Source: Bacteroidota bacterium (lineage in GTDB: Bacteria; Bacteroidota; Bacteroidia; Chitinophagales; Chitinophagaceae). From it: a stretch of DNA of 9,280 bases. Shown here piece after piece: positions 1 through 5,254 of this stretch. The notes under the pieces are model-generated. The model was not told where the DNA came from, searched no databases, and worked only from the letters and a program-made list of their open reading frames with translations. Made by a program: the position numbers and the translations under genes. Each line of letters begins with the position of its first letter. The stretch's first letter is position 1. The DNA lies in NCBI GenBank assembly GCA_947461015.1, contig CANHIR010000070.1, forward strand, positions 1 through 9,280, read 5' to 3'.

Positions 1-121
1 AGGCCGGGATTGTATATTTAGTTATTTCGTTTATGCTTTTACAAATACTACCCGGCTACTTTGATTAAAGTAGAAATAAAAGAAAAAGTAAAACCAGTTG
101 CTATTTGCTTTCATCGTGGCA

Positions 122-129
122 CAAATATA
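122..129 (-). promoter_or_regulatory. Leftward -7 promoter element (TATATTTG)
   Basis: On the minus strand these bases read TATATTTG, an exact match to the Bacteroidota -7 consensus TAnnTTTG. The element overlaps one copy of a 12-bp direct repeat. Seven bases downstream, at 114-112, an ATG opens a 27-residue minus-strand ORF ending at 31, which may or may not be real. The promoter could instead serve a gene beyond the left edge. No clear -33 TTG is seen at the usual distance, so this rests on the -7 match alone. Confidence 0.35.
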
Positions 130-157
130 GGCTAAAATGCCCTATTATAGGCTAAAA
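126..157. repeat. 12-bp direct repeat, 20-bp phasing
   Basis: TATAGGCTAAAA occurs at 126-137 and again at 146-157, exactly 20 bp apart, about two helical turns. The first copy overlaps the leftward -7 element at 122-129. Between the copies lies CCTATTATAGG, a short dyad. Two same-face sites at a promoter look like a tandem operator, but no binding protein can be named. Confidence 0.45.
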
Positions 158-277
158 AGGCAAAGTTTTTTACATTTTACTAACAATTATTCGTATATGT
201 TATAATTGAATCGTAAAAAAAGTAGCTCACTAAAGTTCAAAATTTGTTCAGTTGATAACGGATTCAGGGATATTTTC

Positions 278-285
278 TATTTTCG
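278..285 (+). promoter_or_regulatory. Possible rightward -7 element (TATTTTCG)
   Basis: TATTTTCG matches the Bacteroidota -7 consensus TAnnTTTG at all but one fixed position. A TTG at 252-254 lies 23 bases upstream, at the long end of the known -33 spacing. It would drive the small ORF beginning at 301. In so AT-rich a sequence a one-mismatch site can arise by chance. Confidence 0.3.
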
Positions 286-300
286 CAAAAATCTTATATT

Positions 301-387
301 ATGAGCAAAGAAGTAGGTAAAGTTTTATTTGTATGTGTTAGTTACATCGTTTTATTGGAGTCTATATTGTTTTTTGCCACTAAGTAA
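301..387 (+). CDS. Possible 28-residue membrane peptide
   Basis: A short ORF starting MSKEVGKVLF and ending FFATK, with ATG at 301 and TAA at 385-387. A short basic/acidic N-terminus precedes a hydrophobic stretch of about 18 residues (roughly 8-25) long enough for one membrane helix, and a Lys closes the protein. A -7-like element lies 16 bases before the ATG. I do not recognise a family. It is short enough to be chance; the composition and the promoter are the only support. It converges on the lipoprotein gene at 552-734. Confidence 0.25.
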   Translation: MSKEVGKVLFVCVSYIVLLESILFFATK

Positions 388-416
388 TACCTTAAAAGTA
401 GGTAAGCAGTTTTAAC

Positions 417-527
417 AGGTCATAGCATAGAAAAGCCCCCCTTGGAATAGGGAGGCTTAACGATTGCTTGCCATATGAAAACTTTTCTTATAACTATAGA
501 AAGGCAAGCTTTAAACAGGCATGACCT
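417..527 (-). other. Structured 3' untranslated region with nested inverted repeats
   Basis: Besides the terminator, two more inverted repeats lie downstream of the lipoprotein gene: GCTTGCC (466-472) with GGCAAGC (503-509), and AGGTCAT (417-423) with ATGACCT (521-527). The outer pair encloses both hairpins, so minus-strand RNA could fold as a three-way junction. It may protect the mRNA 3' end or be processed as a small RNA. No known RNA family is recognised, and the outer 7-bp pairing is weak alone. Confidence 0.35.
433..458 (-). terminator. Terminator of the lipoprotein gene
   Basis: Arms AAGCCCCCCT (433-442) and AGGGAGGCTT (449-458) enclose a 6-nt loop. Read on the plus strand the stem has a C/A mismatch (438/453). 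On the minus strand the same position is a G-U wobble, so the stem is complete only in leftward RNA, where it is followed by a TTTT tract (434-431). This marks it as the intrinsic terminator of the leftward gene 552-734. Confidence 0.7.
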
Positions 528-551
528 ATTTATTCTACAGTCAACTTAATT

Positions 552-734
552 TTAAGGATTTGTAGTAGCTGATGCAGTTGCAGAGCTAGTTGGAGCCTCA
601 ACTGGAGTTGTTGCTGGAGTTTCAACTTGAGCTGGAGTTGTTTCTGCTGATTTAGATGCAGTACCTGAACCTGTTCCTTCACCACCACAAGCAGCTAATG
701 CAGCGATAGCGAAAATTGCGAATACTTTTTTCAT
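552..734 (-). CDS. Small secreted lipoprotein
   Basis: A 60-residue protein. The N-terminus MKKVFAIFAIAALAAC is a lipoprotein signal peptide: two lysines, a hydrophobic core and lipobox LAAC, with Cys16 as the expected lipidation and cleavage site. The mature 45 residues begin CGGEGTG and are otherwise rich in Thr, Ala, Pro, Ser and Glu, with no folded domain, suggesting a flexible envelope-anchored tail. Small lipoproteins of this look are common in Bacteroidota and usually have no assigned function. Met at 734 is the only sensible start because the signal peptide begins there. The gene has its own terminator at 433-458 and is divergent from the sigma-factor operon across a 136-bp gap (735-870) with a shared promoter motif. 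The lipidated, secreted nature is well supported; the role is unknown. Confidence 0.8.
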   Translation of the reverse strand: MKKVFAIFAIAALAACGGEGTGSGTASKSAETTPAQVETPATTPVEAPTSSATASATTNP

Positions 735-759
735 TTGGTAAGTTTTAATTTGTTAATTA

Positions 760-795
760 TACCCTTAATACCCAAAGGGTAAAAAGGTAACCCCC
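760..795. promoter_or_regulatory. Promoter/operator cluster of the lipoprotein gene
   Basis: TACCC occurs at 760-764 and 769-773, and the second copy forms a dyad TACCC-AAA-GGGTA (769-781). Just beyond, 782-793 reads GGGTTACCTTTT on the minus strand, containing a one-mismatch -7 element (TACCTTTT, 789-782) for the lipoprotein gene. The implied leader is about 40 nt. The dyad lies around the expected transcription start, where a repressor could act. The motif repeats near the sigma-factor start in the opposite orientation. Confidence 0.4.
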
Positions 796-837
796 ACTTT
801 AGCCCAAAAAGTAAAATAAAAATTAAATACACAATTT

Positions 838-849
838 GGGTTACTTTTG
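838..849 (+). promoter_or_regulatory. Promoter of the sigma-factor operon (GGGTTACTTTTG)
   Basis: Positions 842-849 read TACTTTTG, a perfect Bacteroidota -7 element, preceded by GGGT. It is the inverted counterpart of GGGTTACCTTTT on the minus strand at 793-782. No good -33 TTG stands at the normal distance upstream. The element covers the possible TTG start at 847, which argues that translation begins further downstream. Confidence 0.55.
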
Positions 850-870
850 AAACATCTAAGTATTAATACA

Positions 871-1437
871 TTGAAAGCTGAATACAACGAACAATCACTC
901 TTAAAAGGATTAGCCAGCAATGACTCAAAGGCGGTGGAGGCACTCTACAAAAGTCATTTTGGGATGATTCAGCATTTCGTAACCAATAATAACGGTTCTT
1001 TTGATGATGCTAGGGATATTTTTCAGGAAGCAATGATTGCTTTGTACGAAAAAGTACAAACCGACTCATTTACTTTAAGCTGTCAAATTAAAACCTACCT
1101 TTTTTCCATTTGCAAACATTTATGGCTTAAACGTTTGCAACAAATGGGAAAATATAGTAGTCCATTGCATACCCATGAAGAAGTAATTTCGGTAGAATCC
1201 GATGTTGCTGATTTACAAAACAAAGAAGCCACTTTTGAAATCATGGATCGGGCCTTAAACAGTTTAGGAGAGCCTTGCAAAAGTTTATTAGAAGGTTATT
1301 ATTTGAATAAAAAAGGAATGCAGGAATTGGCTTCGGAATTTGGATATACCAATGCCGACAATGCGAAAAATCAAAAATATAAATGTTTAATACGTTTAAA
1401 GAAATTGTTTTTTTCGCAATATAATATTGGAGATTAA
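871..1437 (+). CDS. RNA polymerase sigma factor, sigma-70/ECF type
   Basis: A compact sigma factor that would direct RNA polymerase to a dedicated promoter set. Numbered from TTG 871 (188 residues): region 2 spans about 20-95, with the core-binding DDARDIFQEAMIALY segment near 45-59 and the basic, aromatic stretch KTYLFSICKHLWLKRLQQ after it. Region 4 spans about 125-180, with a helix-turn-helix around MQELASEFGYTNADNAKNQKYKCLIRLKK. Domains 1.1 and 3 are absent, as expected for the ECF-like class. The frame is open back to TTG 847 (MKHLSINT...), but that codon lies inside the -7 element, and starting at 871 gives the short lead-in before LLKGL usual in relatives; neither start has a Shine-Dalgarno. 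The gene ends in tandem TAA stops 11 nt before the next gene, which carries an anti-sigma-like domain, so the pair is an operon and a likely cognate sigma/anti-sigma couple. Confidence 0.9.
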   Translation: MKAEYNEQSLLKGLASNDSKAVEALYKSHFGMIQHFVTNNNGSFDDARDIFQEAMIALYEKVQTDSFTLSCQIKTYLFSICKHLWLKRLQQMGKYSSPLHTHEEVISVESDVADLQNKEATFEIMDRALNSLGEPCKSLLEGYYLNKKGMQELASEFGYTNADNAKNQKYKCLIRLKKLFFSQYNIGD

Positions 1438-1448
1438 TAAGCACATTA

Positions 1449-2570
1449 ATGAAAACAATGGATGACATACAACTTATAGAAGCAATTGAGAGATATTTGA
1501 CCGGAGAAATGTCAAATACTGAAATGGAGCAATTTGAGTCCATGCGAAAATCAACGCCCCAAATTGACCAAATGGTGGTTGAACATAGTATGTTTTTACA
1601 CGAAATAGACGCGTATGCAAGACGCAAGAATTTTTCTAAAACAACAGAAATTACTTTTAATACTTTATTTGAAACAGGTATCTGGAATCCTTCTAACGAG
1701 AAATCCAGGAAAACCAAAATTGTTCAACTTTGGAATAGATATATTAAAGTAACTGCTATTGCAGCTTCCGTGGGTGGTATCATTGCACTTATTACCACCG
1801 TGATGACCATTTATTTTTCGCCAAATTTAAATGGATCACAAGTAATACAACTTAGTAAACAAGTAGAAGTCATAAGAAATAGCCAAGTGGCACAAGGTCA
1901 CATATTAAATGAAGTAAAAACTAAAATGCCCGATAACGCTATTTTAATAAGTGGTGGAACAGGATTTTTAATTGACACAAAAGGTTACATGATTACGAGT
2001 GCTCACGTACTAAAAGGGAATAATGTAATTGTAATTAATAATAATGGGGACGAGTTAAATGCATCAATCATATACATTGATAAAGTCGCTGATTTATCCT
2101 TATTAAAAATTACAGATACCGATTTTATAGCTCCTAAAAATATACCTTATTCAATTCGCAATAAAATGAGCGACTTAGGTGAGGAGATTTTTACCTTAGG
2201 ATATCCCAGAAATGACAACGATATCGTTTATGGAAAAGGCTATTTAAGCGCCCAGTCAGGATTCGAAGGCGACAACAATGCATACCAATTGCAAATAGCT
2301 GCAAATCCGGGATATTCAGGAGCGCCAGTATTTAATGAACAAGCTGAATTAATTGGCATCATTAATACAAGGCAAAAACAACTTGAGGGTGTAACATTTG
2401 CAGTTAAATCAGAAAAGATATACGACCTAATTGAGACAATTAAAAAAGAAAATAAGGGCGACAAAATAAATGAAGCCAATTTAATGGCTTTAATCAAAAA
2501 TAAATCAGATAAGAAAAAAATGATTCATAATTTAAAAGCATACATATACAATATTCGTTCATTTAATTAA
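1449..2570 (+). CDS. Membrane anti-sigma-like protein fused to a trypsin-like serine protease
   Basis: A 373-residue single-pass membrane protein. Residues 1-60 (IEAIERYLTGEMSNTEMEQFE and on to DAYARRK) resemble the cytoplasmic sigma-binding segment of Bacteroidota anti-sigma factors, with the 'YLxGEMS..E...FE' pattern. A basic stretch (85-100) precedes one transmembrane helix at about 101-123, placing the N-terminus in the cytoplasm. A short coiled linker (about 130-160) leads to an S1-family HtrA-like protease domain (about 164-330). Its triad is complete: His186 in TSAHVL, Asp215 in VADLSLL, Ser290 in NPGYSGAPVF. No PDZ domain follows, unlike DegS or DegP; the tail is Lys/Asn-rich. ATG 1449 follows the sigma-factor stop by 11 nt; ATG 1458 is an alternative. 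The context suggests it restrains the upstream sigma factor and responds to, or acts on, something in the periplasm. The protease and topology are seen; sigma binding and self-cleavage are inferred. Confidence 0.85.
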   Translation: MKTMDDIQLIEAIERYLTGEMSNTEMEQFESMRKSTPQIDQMVVEHSMFLHEIDAYARRKNFSKTTEITFNTLFETGIWNPSNEKSRKTKIVQLWNRYIKVTAIAASVGGIIALITTVMTIYFSPNLNGSQVIQLSKQVEVIRNSQVAQGHILNEVKTKMPDNAILISGGTGFLIDTKGYMITSAHVLKGNNVIVINNNGDELNASIIYIDKVADLSLLKITDTDFIAPKNIPYSIRNKMSDLGEEIFTLGYPRNDNDIVYGKGYLSAQSGFEGDNNAYQLQIAANPGYSGAPVFNEQAELIGIINTRQKQLEGVTFAVKSEKIYDLIETIKKENKGDKINEANLMALIKNKSDKKKMIHNLKAYIYNIRSFN

Positions 2571-2582
2571 GGACATGGTTAT

Positions 2583-2625
2583 TGCATAAAAAAAGGGGCT
2601 ATAAAATAGCCCCTTTTTTTATGCA
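2583..2625. terminator. Bidirectional intrinsic terminator
   Basis: A perfect 20-bp stem (2583-2602 with 2606-2625) closes on a 3-nt AAA loop. Its core is GGGGCTAT/ATAGCCCC, flanked by seven A's on one side and seven T's on the other, so either strand yields a GC-rich hairpin followed by a U run. It lies between the convergent protease gene (plus) and nucleotidyltransferase gene (minus) and would end both transcripts. Confidence 0.9.
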
Positions 2626-2637
2626 GGTTTTTTATGG

Positions 2638-3540
2638 TTATTTCCACAAATTTTTTGGATAGGTTTTATTTTCAACCAATGCATCAATATTGGATTTAAC
2701 TATTGGAGCATCTTCTTTATAGGTTACACCAAACCATTTTGCATTGGTAGGTATTACTTTCACGTCACCTAATCCCAATTTAGTAAATTGACCCGTTACG
2801 TAAGGAATATAAAACTCTGATTTCAATGCTTGCCCTTGTTCCAATAAAAATGCATCAAACTCTTGCGCACATAAGTCTATAAAATTAGGCGCAAAACACA
2901 TAAAATTCATACTTACTCTTGTATCCTCGGCGAGTGGCGTTTCAATCCCCTCCTCCTCAAAAACAATTTGACCGTCTTTTCTATAAATTTTAGTGCGCTC
3001 ATTAATTTGAGTTAATACATTATTTGAATCAATGCTGCACACCCCTCTACTCACTGTTCCGTTTTCACTTAAGGTATTAGACAACTCATACCCTAAAATA
3101 CAATACGTGCGATTGTTGCAGTCCTTCGTTAAGAAATCATAAGCTTGTTTAAAGGCTTCAGCACCATAATAATCGTCTGCATTGATAACTGCAAATGGCT
3201 CATTCACTACTCCTTGTGTACATAATACAGCGTGTGCTGTACCCCAAGGCTTGGTTCTTTCAGGATTTACATTTTTACCTGCTGTGTACTTGTCTATTGA
3301 CTGATAAACATAATGAGTAATTATTTTTCCATTTAATTTGGGTTCAAAATTGGCTTTGAACGCTTCGCTAAAATCTTCTCTAATGATAAATACTACTTTA
3401 CCAAATCCAGCACTAATTGCATCGTAAATGGAATAATCCATAATAGTTTCGCCATTGGGGCCAAAACCCTCAGTTTGCTTTTGGCTACCATATCTACTTG
3501 CCATTCCTGCTGCTAATATTACTAATGTAGGTGCACTCAT
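2638..3540 (-). CDS. NTP-transferase family nucleotidyltransferase
   Basis: A 300-residue cytoplasmic enzyme of the nucleotidyltransferase A fold, which joins a sugar phosphate or similar phosphate to a nucleotide. The N-terminus carries the nucleotide-binding signature LAAGMASRYGSQKQ (about 9-22), a variant of the usual LAxGxGxR...K motif. PWGTAHA (98-104) resembles the base/sugar contact loop, and NADDYYG (120-126) supplies the metal-binding aspartates. Later segments such as NERTKIYRKDG and the C-terminal KWFGVTYKED fit the same fold. Length fits a single-domain transferase with no acyltransferase beta-helix, so it is not a full GlmU. The substrate cannot be told from sequence, and no sugar kinase or glycosyltransferase neighbour helps. 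It stands alone, with a perfect -7 element 51 nt upstream and the shared terminator at its end. Confidence 0.88.
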   Translation of the reverse strand: MSAPTLVILAAGMASRYGSQKQTEGFGPNGETIMDYSIYDAISAGFGKVVFIIREDFSEAFKANFEPKLNGKIITHYVYQSIDKYTAGKNVNPERTKPWGTAHAVLCTQGVVNEPFAVINADDYYGAEAFKQAYDFLTKDCNNRTYCILGYELSNTLSENGTVSRGVCSIDSNNVLTQINERTKIYRKDGQIVFEEEGIETPLAEDTRVSMNFMCFAPNFIDLCAQEFDAFLLEQGQALKSEFYIPYVTGQFTKLGLGDVKVIPTNAKWFGVTYKEDAPIVKSNIDALVENKTYPKNLWK

Positions 3541-3590
3541 TATTCAAGATTTTTATTTTGTACTTTTACTTATTATAAAAATACAGTTTA

Positions 3591-3598
3591 CAAAAATA
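3591..3598 (-). promoter_or_regulatory. -7 element for the nucleotidyltransferase gene
   Basis: The minus strand reads TATTTTTG, an exact TAnnTTTG, 50 bases before the ATG at 3540 and implying a leader of about 40-45 nt. No convincing -33 TTG is seen upstream. The divergent PLP-enzyme gene begins at 3625, so both promoters share this 84-bp gap. Confidence 0.45.
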
Positions 3599-3624
3599 GC
3601 TGATTTTCATTAAAAATAAAAAGT

Positions 3625-4506
3625 TTGGAACCTAAACCAGTTATTGAGACAGTCCCCTATCTGAGCCAAAAATCAATTACTATTGATGTACTGCGATTAG
3701 ATCAAATTCACCCCATTGTTAGTGGAAATAAATGGTATAAGCTTAGGTTTTACATTCAAGACGCGCTAGATACTAATTCAAATACCATTGCTAGTTTTGG
3801 AGGCCCCTATTCCAACCACTTAGTTGCACTGGCTTTTGCTGCCAAAGAAAATGGATTAAAAAGTGTGGGGTATGTTCGTACCAATGAAGGCGAACCTATT
3901 ACACCCGCTTTACAAGAAGCCATTGGATATGGAATGCAGCTTGTTTTTTTAGGGAGAACCTTTTTTCAAGAAAAGAAAAATAAACTGCTAAGTCAACAAC
4001 AAGATGGTCCAAATGGGGTTTATTTTATAGACGAAGGTGGTTATGGAATATTAGGCGCCAAGGGTGCTAGCACCATAATTAGCGATTGGAAAAATACATA
4101 CGATTATATTGTGTGTGCAGTAGGAACGGGTACAATGATAGCTGGTATTATTAACGCAGCTTCAGAAAAACTAACTATAATTGGTATTCCTGTATTAAAA
4201 AACGAAGGATCCATTAATAATGAAATAAAGTATTTACTAGACAATAATCATGCGAATTATATTTTGCTAAATGAATTTCACCAAGGTGGTTATGCAAAAA
4301 CAACACCGGAACAAATTTCTTTTATGAACCATTTATGGAAGCATACAAGCATCCCAACCGATATTGTATACACCGGTAAAGTTTTTTATGCAATGGCACA
4401 ATTACTACAACAAAATTATTTCAAAGAAAACAGCAAAGTATTAATCATACACAGCGGCGGTTTGCAAGGAAATAGATCATTGGAAACAGGTGTACTTCAT
4501 TATTAA
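3625..4506 (+). CDS. PLP-dependent ACC deaminase/D-cysteine desulfhydrase family enzyme
   Basis: A 293-residue fold-type II PLP enzyme, close to the family's usual 300-330. Family members deaminate 1-aminocyclopropane-1-carboxylate or break D-cysteine into pyruvate, ammonia and sulfide. The motif VSGNKWYKL holds the expected PLP Schiff-base lysine (Lys36). SFGGPYSNH (58-65) matches the substrate-carboxylate/PLP loop, VGTGTM (166-171) the glycine-rich phosphate-binding loop, and HSGGLQG (276-282) a late cofactor contact. The substrate is uncertain: Bacteroidota homologues are often labelled ACC deaminase by similarity although D-cysteine desulfhydrase activity is as likely. The start is TTG 3625; an in-frame TGA at 3601 and no in-frame ATG before the conserved core leave little alternative. 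Its stop overlaps the stop of convergent lipB, with no terminator between. Confidence 0.88.
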   Translation: MEPKPVIETVPYLSQKSITIDVLRLDQIHPIVSGNKWYKLRFYIQDALDTNSNTIASFGGPYSNHLVALAFAAKENGLKSVGYVRTNEGEPITPALQEAIGYGMQLVFLGRTFFQEKKNKLLSQQQDGPNGVYFIDEGGYGILGAKGASTIISDWKNTYDYIVCAVGTGTMIAGIINAASEKLTIIGIPVLKNEGSINNEIKYLLDNNHANYILLNEFHQGGYAKTTPEQISFMNHLWKHTSIPTDIVYTGKVFYAMAQLLQQNYFKENSKVLIIHSGGLQGNRSLETGVLHY

Positions 4507-5210
4507 ACAAAATCAACTTCAAAAATAAGTTGAAAGTGTTTTTTTAGTTTTTCTTTCACTTCCTCGTAATTCACTTTATACCCCAATTCTTTTTCTAAAG
4601 AGGTAACTGTTTTACCTTGTATGCCACAAGGAACAATATACTCAAAATGAGTAAGATCTGGATTTACATTCAAGGCAAAGCCATGCATGGTTACCCACCG
4701 GCTACATTTAATCCCCATAGCACAAATTTTACGTGCCATAAAAGGATCATTGGGTTGCAACCAAACACCCGTTTCTCCATTACTTCTTTCACCAACGATT
4801 CCATATTCTGCAATGGTATCTATAATAACCTGCTCTAAGCTTCTTAAATACCAACCTAGGTCGGTTTTAAATTTATCTAAATCCAAAATAGGATATCCCA
4901 CAATTTGTTGTGGGCCATGATAAGTGATATCTCCTCCTCTATTAATATGAAAAAACTCGATGCCTAAATTTTGTAAATGCTCCTCTGAAACCAAAACATG
5001 CTCTCTTTTTCCATTTTTTCCTAATGTAAAAACTGGCGGATGTTCCACAAATAACAAGTGATGTGATGTGGCAGTTTGTAGCACATCTTCCTCCCTTTCC
5101 CTTGCTTTTGATTTAATTTGGGTATTTTTTGCCAACAGCGACTCTTGATAATCCCAAGTAGGCTGATAGGATTTGACCCCTAAATCCTCAAAATATACTT
5201 TTTGTAGCAT
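4503..5210 (-). CDS. lipB: Lipoyl(octanoyl) transferase LipB
   Basis: LipB moves the octanoyl group from acyl carrier protein to a lysine of lipoyl domains (pyruvate and 2-oxoglutarate dehydrogenases, glycine cleavage H protein); LipA then inserts sulfur. The 235-residue protein has the signature RGGDITYHGPQQIVGYPIL (91-109). ARKICAMG carries the catalytic Lys161, HGFALNV (176-182) follows, and IVPCGIQGKTVTSL carries the acyl-accepting Cys195. The upstream VEHPPVFTLGKNG (55-67) is also typical. All key residues are present and the length is normal. ATG 5210 lies four bases after a perfect -7 element, suggesting a nearly leaderless mRNA. lipA is not in the window. lipB diverges from the pseudouridine synthase gene and converges, with 4-bp overlap, on the PLP enzyme gene. 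Confidence 0.96.
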   Translation of the reverse strand: MLQKVYFEDLGVKSYQPTWDYQESLLAKNTQIKSKAREREEDVLQTATSHHLLFVEHPPVFTLGKNGKREHVLVSEEHLQNLGIEFFHINRGGDITYHGPQQIVGYPILDLDKFKTDLGWYLRSLEQVIIDTIAEYGIVGERSNGETGVWLQPNDPFMARKICAMGIKCSRWVTMHGFALNVNPDLTHFEYIVPCGIQGKTVTSLEKELGYKVNYEEVKEKLKKHFQLIFEVDFV

Positions 5211-5214
5211 GGAA

Positions 5215-5222
5215 CAAAGTTA
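5215..5222 (-). promoter_or_regulatory. -7 element of lipB (TAACTTTG)
   Basis: The minus strand reads TAACTTTG, an exact TAnnTTTG, four bases before the lipB ATG. Transcription would start at or next to the start codon. It falls where the -33 region of the divergent pseudouridine synthase promoter should be; no separate -33 TTG is recognisable. Confidence 0.55.
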
Positions 5223-5242
5223 CAAACTAAGCAGCAATATCC

Positions 5243-5250
5243 TACTTTTG
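5243..5250 (+). promoter_or_regulatory. -7 element of the pseudouridine synthase gene (TACTTTTG)
   Basis: TACTTTTG is an exact TAnnTTTG, four bases (CAAC) before ATG 5255, giving a nearly leaderless transcript. It lies 20 bases from the oppositely directed lipB element, so the two promoters occupy overlapping DNA. Confidence 0.6.
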
Positions 5251-5254
5251 CAAC

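Noticed and set aside
3..56. GCCGGG (3-8) and CCCGGC (51-56) as the ends of a tRNA or other structured RNA
   Set aside because: Only six bases pair across a 42-nt AT-rich gap, and no T-loop, anticodon arm or CCA-like end is visible.
56..73. Hairpin CTACTTT-GATT-AAAGTAG as a terminator
   Set aside because: The 7-bp stem is AT-rich and no T run follows on either strand.
1241..1717. 158-codon minus-strand ORF across the sigma-factor/protease junction
   Set aside because: It lies antisense to two well-supported genes and shows no recognisable domain, signal peptide or promoter.
2638..3540. Identification of the nucleotidyltransferase as GlmU or RfbA
   Set aside because: It lacks the GlmU left-handed beta-helix, and its signature LAAGMASRYGSQKQ departs from the RfbA/RmlA form; no pathway neighbours support either name.
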